Positions 17,035-26,700 of a stretch of 64,000 nt of DNA are shown one piece after another. Location: NCBI RefSeq assembly GCF_009647655.1, contig NZ_WJFD01000001.1, positions 2,976,001-3,040,000 on the forward strand, read 5' to 3'. Made by a program: the position numbers and the translations under genes. Source of the DNA: Chitinophaga sp. SYP-B3965 (GTDB lineage: Bacteria; Bacteroidota; Bacteroidia; Chitinophagales; Chitinophagaceae). A model generated the notes under the pieces. That model did not search any database and was not told where the DNA came from. It was given only the letters and a program-made list of their open reading frames with translations. Position 1 is the stretch's first letter. Each line of letters opens with the position of its first letter.

Positions 17035-19926
17035 ATGAAAAAAGCACTACTCATTTTATCGTTATGCCTTTCCTGCTGGACCAAATTGCAGGCACAAACA
17101 GAATACACTATTATAATGGACAGGGTGAGAGCTGAGGTGCTCTCCACAGCGTCCAATGTCACCACTTTAGATAATGGGGTCACCAGCACCCTGGCTACCC
17201 TTCAAAGTAATGGTTCCTGGCCGGACATCAGTTACGCTTACAGTTCTACGACCTACACGGCGGACCAGCATATCATCCGTGTAAAGAACTTTGTGATCGC
17301 TTATTCCAAATCCAACAGCAGTTATTATCACGACACCACCCTCTTCAATGCCATCGTCAGCAGTTTAACTTATTGGGATACAGCAGATCCTCAAAGCTGG
17401 AACTGGTATCACAACCAGATCTCCAATCCTCAGTATCTCGGCGAGATCCTGATCATGCTGGAAATAGCCCCGGAATTCATAGGAACCACGCTACGCAACA
17501 ATCTCCTTTCACAAATGAACAGAGGTGTGCCGGCTAACCAGACTGGCGCTAATAAACTGGACGTGGCCACCCACTTTATTTACCGGGGTTGCCTCACGGC
17601 TAATGCCTCCGTTACGCAAACAGGTGTAACAGAAGCCTTTTATCCCATCCTGCTCACCACAGGGGAAGGTATTCAGCATGACCTCTCTTATCAGCAACAC
17701 GGGCCACAATTATACATGTTTGGATACGGGTCTGTATTTGTAAATGGCGAAGCAAAAGTAGCTCACTACCTCCGGGGTACTTCTTATGCTTTATCTGGTA
17801 CCAAACTTGCGCTCTTCAGTAATTTCGTCCGCAACGGATACCTGAAAGTAATGCGCGGAAAATATATAGACTATAGTGTGAATGGAAGAAGTATCAGCCG
17901 CAGTAACAATTTATCACAGGGTGGAACAGGATCATTCAATAAACTGAAGGACCTGGACACAGCCCATATCGCAGAATATAATGAAATCATTGCCAGGCTC
18001 TCCGGTACACAGCCACCCTCTTATATGATAGATCCATCCCACACACAATTCTGGCGTTCTGATTATACCATCCATCACCGGCCGGGATATTTCTTTGGTT
18101 TACGGAATGCATCTACACGTACTTCCAAATCTGAGAATGGAAATGGAGAGAACCTCAAAGGATATTATCTCTCAGAGGGCGCTACCAATATTACTGTAAG
18201 CGGCACTGAGTACCACAATATTTTCCCTGTATGGGACTGGGCCAGGATCCCCGGCACAACCGTTCCTGTGATCACTACTTTTCCATTACGTACTCCATGG
18301 GGTGCAGATCACGGCACCGCTACTTTTTCCGGCGGTATGTCTGATTCGCTGTATGGGGCAACTGCATTGGCTTTTAATGATTATAGCACACAGGCACGCA
18401 AAGCATGGTTCTTCTTTGATAAAGAAGTAGTATGCCTCGGTGCCAATATTAATTCCACTGCAGCACAAGCTATCAATACTACCGTTGAACAATCTTTGCT
18501 GAACGGCACGGTAACCGTTAATTCCAATGGAACAACCACCACTGTACCCGCTGGCAGTTATACTTACAACAATAATCTCAAGTGGATAACTCACAATGGT
18601 ATCAGCTATTATTTCCCATCCGGTGGTAATATGCAATTAACCACACAAGCGCAAACAGGCACCTGGAAAAGTATCAATAATGGCGGCAGCACCACTTCTG
18701 TTTCCATGAATGTTTTCAAATTATGGTTCAATCATGGCGTAGCTCCTACCGGTGGCGCTTATGCTTATTACGTGATCCCCGGCCAGAGTATGCCAGCGTA
18801 TGATACAACGCAGGTGCGTGTTCTGAATAATAACGGAGATGTACAAGCCGTAAGACATGTAGGCTTAAATGTATGGCAGCTGGTATTTTATAAAGCAGGT
18901 ACTTTCAGTAAAGATTCTGTTACTGTAACAGTAGACAGGGCCTGCGTAATTATGCTGAAAAATGTAGGCACTGCAAATGTATCCCTGTCTATTGCAGACC
19001 CTGCTCAATCCGCTGATCCGATAAACGTATACATCAATACACCAGGCATCGCCAACACACGTCAGTTGATATGCAACTTGCCTTCCGGTTCCTCCGCAGG
19101 ATCTTCTGTAAGATATAATGTGAGTGCATCAACACCTGTATATACACCTGCTCCAACGATACCTGCTATTGCAGACGCTTATGTACGCAACGGTACTTCT
19201 TATGCCGGTGTTAATTACGGAACAGTTAATTCACTGGTCATAAAAAAAGATGGCGTAGGCTATGCACGGGAAACGTTCTTTAAATTCAACGTTGCCAATA
19301 TCCCGGTTAGCACAGACCGCGTAAAGCTGCGTCTTTATGTTAATTACGCCAACACCGGCATCGCTGCTGTAACCTGGACCGCACAATACGTTAGCACCGA
19401 TAGTTGGACAGAAACCGGCATCAACTGGAACAATATGCCCGTTACCAACAGTAATCTGGATACCATAACCGCTAAAGCTGCCGGTAATTATGTGGAATTT
19501 GATGTTTCCGCCATTGCATTGTCACAACAAAGTGCAGACGGAGTATTATCACTGAAAGTAATATCCAATGTCACCGGTCAAACATCAGATGCTTCTTTCA
19601 GTTCCCGTGAAAGTGGTGACACGAATCTACGTCCTGTGTTACTTTGCTCCACGGACTCCGGACTCTTCTCCAAAATGCCCGATACAGAAAGTGAAACCAC
19701 CGGCGTTAAAATATATCCCAATCCCGCAGCTGCATTTATCCGTATAGAAGCCAGCGGTTACCGGAGAGCAGAATTAAGGAATGTATCCGGCCAGTTATTA
19801 CGCCAGGAGGATATTAGCGGCAGGCAGCAATTTGATTTCAGCCTGAAAGGGATCAGCCCGGGAATGTACCTTCTTCATCTACAGGGCCAGAATGGTGTGA
19901 TCGTGAAAAAGGTTATAAAGATCTGA
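17035..19926 (+). CDS. Secreted PL8 polysaccharide lyase with DNRLRE and T9SS domains
   Basis: This 963-residue protein belongs to polysaccharide lyase family 8 (chondroitin AC lyase, hyaluronate lyase, xanthan lyase). After a signal peptide (ending KLQAQ) come the alpha-toroid and beta-sandwich lyase domains with the family's active-site residues: Asn173 (TGAN motif), His222, Tyr231, Arg285, Arg289, and a Glu in the NGEN segment (372). The His-Tyr and Arg-Arg spacings equal those of chondroitin AC lyase from Pedobacter heparinus. A DNRLRE/CBM96-like beta-sandwich covers about 711-875, and a type IX secretion C-terminal domain (KIYPNPAAAFIRIEA to the end) predicts export and surface attachment. 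The ATG at 17035 is preferred over an upstream TTG because the signal peptide starts there. It should cut a uronic-acid polymer to unsaturated oligosaccharides for SusC/D import and GH88 processing. Confidence 0.92.
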   Translation: MKKALLILSLCLSCWTKLQAQTEYTIIMDRVRAEVLSTASNVTTLDNGVTSTLATLQSNGSWPDISYAYSSTTYTADQHIIRVKNFVIAYSKSNSSYYHDTTLFNAIVSSLTYWDTADPQSWNWYHNQISNPQYLGEILIMLEIAPEFIGTTLRNNLLSQMNRGVPANQTGANKLDVATHFIYRGCLTANASVTQTGVTEAFYPILLTTGEGIQHDLSYQQHGPQLYMFGYGSVFVNGEAKVAHYLRGTSYALSGTKLALFSNFVRNGYLKVMRGKYIDYSVNGRSISRSNNLSQGGTGSFNKLKDLDTAHIAEYNEIIARLSGTQPPSYMIDPSHTQFWRSDYTIHHRPGYFFGLRNASTRTSKSENGNGENLKGYYLSEGATNITVSGTEYHNIFPVWDWARIPGTTVPVITTFPLRTPWGADHGTATFSGGMSDSLYGATALAFNDYSTQARKAWFFFDKEVVCLGANINSTAAQAINTTVEQSLLNGTVTVNSNGTTTTVPAGSYTYNNNLKWITHNGISYYFPSGGNMQLTTQAQTGTWKSINNGGSTTSVSMNVFKLWFNHGVAPTGGAYAYYVIPGQSMPAYDTTQVRVLNNNGDVQAVRHVGLNVWQLVFYKAGTFSKDSVTVTVDRACVIMLKNVGTANVSLSIADPAQSADPINVYINTPGIANTRQLICNLPSGSSAGSSVRYNVSASTPVYTPAPTIPAIADAYVRNGTSYAGVNYGTVNSLVIKKDGVGYARETFFKFNVANIPVSTDRVKLRLYVNYANTGIAAVTWTAQYVSTDSWTETGINWNNMPVTNSNLDTITAKAAGNYVEFDVSAIALSQQSADGVLSLKVISNVTGQTSDASFSSRESGDTNLRPVLLCSTDSGLFSKMPDTESETTGVKIYPNPAAAFIRIEASGYRRAELRNVSGQLLRQEDISGRQQFDFSLKGISPGMYLLHLQGQNGVIVKKVIKI

Positions 19927-19976
19927 TTGGCAACCAACTCACTGTTGTTTTCGTATAAGACTTAAAATGAACTGTT

Positions 19977-20372
19977 ATGCGAAAAATTGCCCTGGTAATG
20001 TTGCTCTTTGTATCCTGCAGCAGAGATGATAATTCTCCTGCTATCGATCCCAATGCTCCAACAAGTGGAACCTGGCGGGTAACCCTCTTTTCTGAGCGCG
20101 GCGATAATGAGACGAATGACTTCAACGGTTATACTTTCACATTCGGAAGTAATGGAACAGCCGTAGCAACAAAGAATGGTGCCAATCAAAACGGCACCTG
20201 GAGCATCAGTTCCAAAAAATTCAACCTGGACCTTGGTGTTAAATCAGATGCCAACAAACCACTGGGGGAATTAACAGACGATTGGAAGATCATTTCCGTG
20301 GGCACAAATGAAATTAAATTAACAGATGATAATGCCAGCAGTGCGGAGTTTTTGACCTTTACAAAGAACTAA
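19977..20372 (+). CDS. Small lipoprotein, lipocalin-like
   Basis: This 131-residue protein has a lipoprotein signal (MLLFVSCSRDD, Cys14) and a short beta-rich domain. The pattern GTWRVTLF, YTFTFGSNGTAVA, NGTWSIS and FNLDLG resembles the lipocalin-like small lipoproteins common in Bacteroidota. No catalytic motif is visible. It lies 50 bp after the PL8 gene on the same strand and ends at a strong terminator, so it is probably the last gene of the lyase transcript. A role in the polysaccharide locus is inferred from position only. Confidence 0.7.
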   Translation: MRKIALVMLLFVSCSRDDNSPAIDPNAPTSGTWRVTLFSERGDNETNDFNGYTFTFGSNGTAVATKNGANQNGTWSISSKKFNLDLGVKSDANKPLGELTDDWKIISVGTNEIKLTDDNASSAEFLTFTKN

Positions 20373-20423
20373 AGTTTAGTACTGGTAAACCCTTCACATA
20401 GGGTCAGTGTATAAGCCACCATT

Positions 20424-20460
20424 AAGCAAGGTATACCATGGGGCATACCTTGCTTTTTTA
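20424..20460 (+). terminator. Intrinsic terminator after the PL8/lipoprotein transcript
   Basis: An 11-bp stem (AAGCAAGGTAT paired with ATACCTTGCTT), with a loop of about 10 bases, is followed by a T run on the plus strand. It stops plus-strand transcription 52 bp after the lipoprotein gene. The stop codon of the convergent response regulator (20458-20460) lies in its tail. Confidence 0.85.
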
Positions 20461-21222
20461 GTATTTGTAATCATTCATCCATTGCCGGAAATCTCCCGCT
20501 TTGGCTTTACTCACCAATAACTTATCTCCTGTAGCCGGATCTGTTTTGAGATACAGCCTTCCGGAAAAGTAATGTTCCACTTCCTTTATAACATGCCGGC
20601 TGATCAGGTATTGCCGGTTGGCCCGGTAGAACTTTCCCGGATCCAGCACATCCGATAACTCTTCCAGGCTTTTCTCTTCCATGATCAGGATGGTCTTATC
20701 TAACCGCACGCCCTTCACTGTTCCGCCATGTAATTCAAACCAGGCAAATTCATCCACGTTCACCGGGATCAGTTTATCCTTATATGGGACCAGGAAATTG
20801 CGTTTATAGTTAGGTTGAACGGCCAGAAGTTTGCTCACCTGTTCCAACGTATAAACCTGGCTCCGGTTCTCCAGCCGGAAATATTTATCCAATGCCTGTT
20901 GCAGCTTTTCCTTGCGGATAGGCTTCAACAAATAATCAATACTGTTCAGTTCAAAAGCCCGGATAGCATATTGATCATATGCCGTGGTGAACACCACCGG
21001 AATATCCACCTGCACATCCTTAAAGATCTCAAAGGAAAGTCCGTCAGAGAGGTTAATATCCAGGAAAATAAGATCAATGCGGGGTTTGGTAGCCAGCAGA
21101 GCTGCAGCATCTTCTACATTATCAATAACGCCTGTAAATTCGGGGAATGCAACAAGGTCCCGGATCTGGCTTTCCAGTTGCCGGGCTGCATTTTCTTCAT
21201 CCTCAATAATGAGTATCCTCAT
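20458..21222 (-). CDS. LytTR-family response regulator
   Basis: This 254-residue protein has a CheY-like receiver at residues 1-120 (IIEDEENA, LIFLDINLSDG with the phospho-acceptor Asp, VVFTTAYDQYAIRAFELNSIDYLLKPI) and a LytTR DNA-binding domain over about 150-250 (FAWFELHGGTVKGV, FYRANRQYLISRHVIKEVE). It is a cytosolic transcription factor. It starts 3 bp after the stop of the sensor kinase gene, its evident partner. Targets are unknown; the adjacent esterase is the simplest candidate. Confidence 0.92.
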   Translation of the reverse strand: MRILIIEDEENAARQLESQIRDLVAFPEFTGVIDNVEDAAALLATKPRIDLIFLDINLSDGLSFEIFKDVQVDIPVVFTTAYDQYAIRAFELNSIDYLLKPIRKEKLQQALDKYFRLENRSQVYTLEQVSKLLAVQPNYKRNFLVPYKDKLIPVNVDEFAWFELHGGTVKGVRLDKTILIMEEKSLEELSDVLDPGKFYRANRQYLISRHVIKEVEHYFSGRLYLKTDPATGDKLLVSKAKAGDFRQWMNDYKY

Positions 21223-21225
21223 GGT

Positions 21226-22203
21226 TTACTGTATTAACGGTACCGCGACAATGAACTGATCGTCCGTACGCCGGATCGTAATATCCCGGTTAGACAAATA
21301 TTTAGACCGCTGGTTTAAATTAGACAGTCCCAGTCCTGTAGAACGTTCCCGTACTTTCTTTTCCTGCAAGTCGTTTGCAACGATCAACGTTTCCTGTTCA
21401 CTTACAGATACCCGGATGCGTAATGGCTGCCGGGCAGACACCACATTATGTTTTACCGCATTTTCCACCAGTATCTGCAAAGCCATCGGTGGCAATTTAT
21501 GTTGCAGTTTTGTGTCATCGATATCTATTTCCACCATGATCTTCTCCCCATGCCTGCCTTTGAGCATCGCGGTATAAGCTACCATCATACACAATTCCTG
21601 TTCCAGTGTTACCATTTCCCTGCTTTCCAGCACATAACGGAATACATCAGACATGTTATTTACAAAATTCATCGCCTCCTCTTTATCCCGCAGGATAAGG
21701 GAATTGATGGTATTGAATGAATTAAACAGGAAATGAGGATTCACCTGGTTCTTCAATACTTCATACTTTGTTTCCGCATTTGTTTTCAGCAGTACCTGGT
21801 TGGCCATTCTGATCTGTTGATTATAAAAAACCAACCGGTAAATATAGGATACCAGTATGATCAGCAGGAATTCCAATATAAAGGTGACGTTAAACAGGAA
21901 ACGGAATAACCGTTCTTTCAACGCCGGTTCAAACAGGTAAAGATGTAAGCGCAATAATAAAAAATCTGCTATAAAGAACAGCACCACATTCAATAAGAAT
22001 AAAACCCCCAGCCGGATTTTTCTTCTTTCCAGGTTGATCGCAAAAAACAAAAGCGCGAACAGAAAGGAATATACCGCACGGGCAATCAGGTCTGGCAGTT
22101 CATATTGCGGAAACCGCAACAGGGCCAGCCTGGGTATGGAAAAGAGAATGGTAATAGCCAGGGAGCTTAGCAGGATGAGCTGTATCTTATACTTAAACTT
22201 CAT
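21226..22203 (-). CDS. LytS-type sensor histidine kinase
   Basis: This 325-residue inner-membrane kinase has about four transmembrane helices in the first 140 residues and a His_kinase domain with QVNPHFLFNSFNTINSL, where His is the phospho-acceptor. A HATPase domain follows (MALQILVENAVKHNV and STGLGLSNLNQR). The ATG at 22203 is preferred over an in-frame TTG at 22224. It is one base downstream of the esterase stop and is followed by the LytTR regulator, forming an esterase-kinase-regulator operon. The signal is unknown, since no periplasmic sensor domain is present. Confidence 0.9.
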   Translation of the reverse strand: MKFKYKIQLILLSSLAITILFSIPRLALLRFPQYELPDLIARAVYSFLFALLFFAINLERRKIRLGVLFLLNVVLFFIADFLLLRLHLYLFEPALKERLFRFLFNVTFILEFLLIILVSYIYRLVFYNQQIRMANQVLLKTNAETKYEVLKNQVNPHFLFNSFNTINSLILRDKEEAMNFVNNMSDVFRYVLESREMVTLEQELCMMVAYTAMLKGRHGEKIMVEIDIDDTKLQHKLPPMALQILVENAVKHNVVSARQPLRIRVSVSEQETLIVANDLQEKKVRERSTGLGLSNLNQRSKYLSNRDITIRRTDDQFIVAVPLIQ

Positions 22204-22204
22204 A

Positions 22205-23131
22205 TCACAAGGAAAAACGTTCAAAGAAATCCCAGATCACATCATTGGCATTGATCGCGGTGGATGGTGTATCTGCCTGATCCCTGCTTTTGCTGCCACC
22301 CGGCCATGCATGCCCGCCATCCTTTGTGAGATAACATTGCATCACAGCACCATTGCCACAGGCAGGCCATTCCGTTAATTTATACTTTTCATTGTCTGTA
22401 ATTACCTGCGGCCCTGTAGTACAATTGTTTTTAGCAGACCATATATTCAATACAGAATCTACCGGCGGATAATAATACCCTGCTAATCCTATCCCGCCCT
22501 TGTAAGGAATTTTCGCATCCAATTCAGAATGCAGGTGAAGGATAGGTACTGCACGGGAAGGTGTACAGGATTGCGTTTGCACCATACTGCAACTAACGGT
22601 TGCAATAGCTGCTATCTTTTCCGGTATTTCACAAGCCAGCCTGTAGGCCATCATTCCTCCGTTAGACATGCCTGCCACATACACCTTTTTACGGTCTATC
22701 TTATGTTCAGCCACCAGCTTATCTATCAATTCACTGATAAACTTAACATCATTAATGTTATTATCACTGGCATAATTACAGCAGTAGCCGGCATTCCAGA
22801 ACCGCAGCCCCAATATCCCATCACTCCTAACCCCATCCGGATACACGGCAATGAACCTGGCACTGTTGGCTTTTTGTATAAACCGGTAATCCAGTTCAAA
22901 CTGGCTGCCACTGCCTCCTGCACCATGTAAGCCTATTACCAGTGGAAAGCTTTCTCCTTCCTCATAGTAATCAGGAGGAAGGTTCAGCAGAAAATGCCGT
23001 GTTCTGCCATCCACCGTTATAGTACCGGAAAAGCGATACTGCCTGCCCGTATCCGGATCGTTTTGCCGGTCGCAGTTGGTTAATAGCAAAAGGGAAAGGA
23101 GAAAAGGCAGCTGCATGAATATGTTTTTCAT
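22205..23131 (-). CDS. Secreted PHB-depolymerase/feruloyl-esterase-like lipoprotein (CE1-like)
   Basis: This 308-residue alpha/beta hydrolase has a lipoprotein signal (LLLLTNC). The oxyanion-hole motif is GLHGAGGSG, the nucleophile elbow is AGMSNGGMM, and the C-terminal GGHAWPGG provides the catalytic His. Residues between HSELDAKIPYKGG match the position of the acid residue. This is the LpqC/poly(3-hydroxybutyrate) depolymerase family, which overlaps with feruloyl and acetyl-xylan esterases. It acts outside the cytoplasm on an ester of unknown identity. It is directly coupled to the LytS/LytTR genes downstream. Confidence 0.85.
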   Translation of the reverse strand: MKNIFMQLPFLLSLLLLTNCDRQNDPDTGRQYRFSGTITVDGRTRHFLLNLPPDYYEEGESFPLVIGLHGAGGSGSQFELDYRFIQKANSARFIAVYPDGVRSDGILGLRFWNAGYCCNYASDNNINDVKFISELIDKLVAEHKIDRKKVYVAGMSNGGMMAYRLACEIPEKIAAIATVSCSMVQTQSCTPSRAVPILHLHSELDAKIPYKGGIGLAGYYYPPVDSVLNIWSAKNNCTTGPQVITDNEKYKLTEWPACGNGAVMQCYLTKDGGHAWPGGSKSRDQADTPSTAINANDVIWDFFERFSL

Positions 23132-23207
23132 TTGATCAATTCTAAGGGTGAACGTTTAATGGGAGCGCAGTATTTTTATTGTTTTAATGCTGAGCGTTTA
23201 ATACCCC

Positions 23208-23223
23208 GTAGTGTTTTCACTAC
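23208..23223 (-). terminator. Perfect 6-bp inverted repeat, possible weak terminator
   Basis: GTAGTG and CACTAC flank a TTTT loop just after the stop of the Spy-like gene. No T run follows on the minus strand, so termination here would be weak or factor-dependent. Confidence 0.3.
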
Positions 23224-23227
23224 CACT

Positions 23228-23578
23228 TTACCGCTGACGCCGCTTATTCTTCACCGCCTCCTTCATTTCCTTCTGCTGGGCCTGGTAAGTCTTATACTGT
23301 TCCTTATCCAGTACCGTCTTCATCTGCTGGTCCTTTGCAGCAGTCATGTCTTTAAATTTCCGCAGTTTGGCGATCTTAGACCCGCCTTCCTTTCGCAAGC
23401 CCTCCAGGCCGGTCAGGTAAACAGAATCGATGGACTTCACCTTCTGCTCTTGCTCTTCCGTCAGGTTCAATTTTGCACGATTGGCCTGGTATTTCTCCAG
23501 CGCCTCCTGCTGTTGCGCCAGCAGGCTGGTACAGGCTGTAAATAACAGCACGGTGGTAAGTATGATGATCTTTTTCAT
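23228..23578 (-). CDS. Small periplasmic Spy/CpxP-like helical protein
   Basis: This 116-residue protein has a signal peptide (MKKIIILTTVLLFTACTSLLAQ) and a mature part that is almost entirely charged helix. The segment LNLTEEQEQKVKSIDSVYL resembles the LTxxQ motif of Spy/CpxP-type periplasmic chaperones, and the basic C-terminus ends KNKRRQR. A Cys in the signal could also act as a lipobox (LFTAC), so it may be lipidated. The ATG at 23578 is chosen because the signal peptide starts there; the frame extends further upstream without a better start. Its function is not known. It stands between the esterase operon and a TonB receptor on the same strand. Confidence 0.7.
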   Translation of the reverse strand: MKKIIILTTVLLFTACTSLLAQQQEALEKYQANRAKLNLTEEQEQKVKSIDSVYLTGLEGLRKEGGSKIAKLRKFKDMTAAKDQQMKTVLDKEQYKTYQAQQKEMKEAVKNKRRQR

Positions 23579-23666
23579 GCTGTAAAGAAATCCCATCCCG
23601 CAACGGCGGACAAGGAAGAAATAGCGGAAGCAACCTTTTTTGAGGTTAAAGCGGAGAAAACCGGAG

Positions 23667-23704
23667 TTAAATAGAAACAGCCAAACCTCAAGGGTTTGGC
23701 TGTT
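23667..23704 (-). terminator. Intrinsic terminator after the TonB receptor gene
   Basis: A 12-bp stem (AACAGCCAAACC with GGTTTGGCTGTT) and a short loop lie 25 bp after the receptor stop codon. On the minus strand the stem runs into a T-rich stretch. Confidence 0.7.
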
Positions 23705-23728
23705 CATTGTTCACCAGAGAGTATAATA

Positions 23729-26700
23729 CTATAATAAGTTCAGTTTCACCCCTATTTGTGCAGTTGCACCTGTATACAAAGAAGAATAAGTATACTGCGG
23801 CTGCCACATATACCTGCGTTGTGATTGATTCAGCAGGTTATTAGCGTTGGCATAGATCACTACTTTCTTAGACAGGAAGAAGTTCATATTAGCATCCAGG
23901 TAATACACCTTATCATAATACACATCTCCCTTATGATCCGGCAAACTACCCGTGATCGTACTGAAAGCAGAAGTATTATTGAAAGACACCCTTGCACTGA
24001 ACCGGCTTACTTCATAAGCAATAGAAAGGTTCAGGATATCTTTTGCCGTACCGGGCAATTCAGGTTCTCCCTTTTTCGTAAAGATCCAGTTGTGTGTATA
24101 GTTTGCATATACACTCAGATTGCTGAGCGGTTTAGGCAAAAAGGAAAGACTCCGCTGAAAAGCAATTTCCACACCCAGCAGGTTAGCTGTTCCTGCATTA
24201 CCGGGTTTGGTCCTTTGCAGCAGTTCATCATTCGCCTTTAAAGGATCGTAATACTTTTTGTAATCCGTGAGTACAGCTGGTGTAACACCTTCTTTCGCTG
24301 CTAACTCTTCCGGTGTAAGAACAAAAGCATCCACCTGGGAGAATTTCACTGCATCCTTTTTGATAACAGTATAATTGCTGATGTTCTTCAGATAAACACC
24401 ACCAGAGATGAGACCCGTACCACCTGTGTAATATTCTCCCAGCAGATCCAGGTTGTTAGACAGTGTAGGGGTCAGGTATGGATTACCTTCAGAAACAGTT
24501 TTGTCTTTAATACTCACGTTCATCTTAGGCGCAATGTCTCCATAAGCCGGACGGGAAATGGTACGGGTATAAGCAAAACGGTAAACAGATTGTTTGGTGG
24601 GGGTATACTTTATGTGAAAGGCCGGCATCAGGTCAAGGGAATTCGTATTCGAAACGATCTTTTCATCTTCGATCTTATCGATCTTTTTGTTGTAGTTATA
24701 ACCTTCATATTTTAAAGTGCTGTATTCAAACCGCAGACCACCGATCAGCGAAAGTTTGCTGCCCAGTTGTTGTGTGCTCATCAGGTAACCGGCAGAGATC
24801 CCTTCCGCTCCGTTGTAGTTACCCGCCAGGGCATCCACTTTAGTAGCGTCTTTAATAAAATGCTCCGTGTTACCGGCATAACTTACATCCTGGTGAGATA
24901 CCCATTCTGTTGTAACTGTGCTGCCCACTTCGTAACGGGAGTTAGGGAAAAGAGAACGGCTCACGTTCTTCATGCTGTTTCCGTAACCATTCCAGAAATG
25001 GCCCCAGTCGCGGTAATCTTCTATGTTCACTTTTTCACCATTCGCCACCTTCTGATCATACTCTGCTTTCCTGGTTGGATCAATACCCGGTTTCCAAACC
25101 ACCTGGTTCAGGATCGTATTCTCTTTGGTCATGCCGCGGTATTTACCACCCAGCTTCAGTGTGTTGGCAAACTTACCTTCCCATAATGGAATGGTCACAT
25201 CCAGTTGTGCTAAATATTGACGGGTAAAAGAACGTTTGTCAGAACCATTGTAGCTATCTGCATACCAGGTATCTACGGTATCACTGTTATTGGTAGGTCT
25301 GCCTTTCAGGCTTTCCAGTACATTATCAATACCAGTACCACCGGTTGCTTTAATAAAACGGGGATTGGTATAATCCATCTGTACCGTTTTTTCCATTTCA
25401 CTTTCCAGTTCCAGGTTGCGTGCATCCGGGTTATCACCTCTGTTCTTCATATAAGACCCTTTCCATTCCACTTTTACTTTACCCAGGATGTGCTGTCCTT
25501 CCAGGCCAAGGTTGATGATCTTCTGTGCTATCACTGCACCGTTTTTGTCATTCACACCACCATTCACATGCCTTTCCAGTTCAGGATCATATTGCGGATG
25601 AAAGGGATCATTAGTCCGGTCTACATAATATTCCTTCGTCACATCATCTATCATATCCTTGTTCGAATCCTTCACCTTTTTCCCTTGCGCAGTATTTCTT
25701 TCATATCCTGCAGCACGTTTCCAGTTGGTAGGATAATCAGCACCGATATCATCTACCTTCAGTGTATAACGCTGGCGCCAGTCTTTATAGTTATTGAAGA
25801 TACCTGTCAGTGCAATACTATGTTTCTCGTTAAATTTATAATCCAGGCCAAGGGTATAGCTCTGCCGGATACGTTCCAGCAGGATCTGTTCCATGCTGAG
25901 GTATTTAGGCATGAAATACGTTTTGTCATCTACCCATTTGGTATCTCCCCAGTCACTGCCATGCATATTGGAACCAAGGGATTGTTTATAGTAGGAACCG
26001 GATACCATCACACCAAATTGCTTTTTCTTTCCATAACGATCACCAAATACCAGGTTGGCATTTGCCATCGGTTTTTTGATCATGAAAGAATAACCGCTAC
26101 CACCCGTGAGCGATAACATTCTTTTATAAGGTGCTTTACGGGTGATCAGGTTGATCACACCACCAATAGCATCACCATCCATATCAGGCGTGATCGCTTT
26201 GGTTACTTCCACAGACTGCACCATATCTGAAGGCACTGCGTTAATGCCCACAGAACGGTCATTACCCGTACCGGACATATTTGTACCATTGATATTGATC
26301 GTACTTTTGGAAGGATCAGTACCCCGTACACTCACCAGGGAAGCTTCTCCCTGGTCTAACTGTACATAGATACCCGGCACACGTTTTAAAGCATCTCCAA
26401 TGTTAGGATCAGGAAAACGGCCGATCTGATCTGCAGAGATCACATTCATGATCCTGTTGGAGTTCTTTTGCTGGTTCAATGCTTTCAGGGCTGAAACAGA
26501 TGAACCACTTATCTCTACTGCCTGCAGGTCTTTACTGCCACCTGCCGTAAGCACAGCATCCAGTTTTACAGCAGCACCGTTTTGAATGGTAACTGTTTTC
26601 TCAAATGTTTTAAAACCGATGTAAGAGATGGTCACAACATGTGTGCCATCAGGGATGTTCAGTAGTTTGAAACTACCTGTTACATCAGACACTGCATTCC

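Noticed and set aside
25217..26116. 299-residue open frame opposite the TonB receptor gene
   Set aside because: It is antisense to a well-supported receptor and has a codon-shadow composition (rich in His, Ile and Phe).
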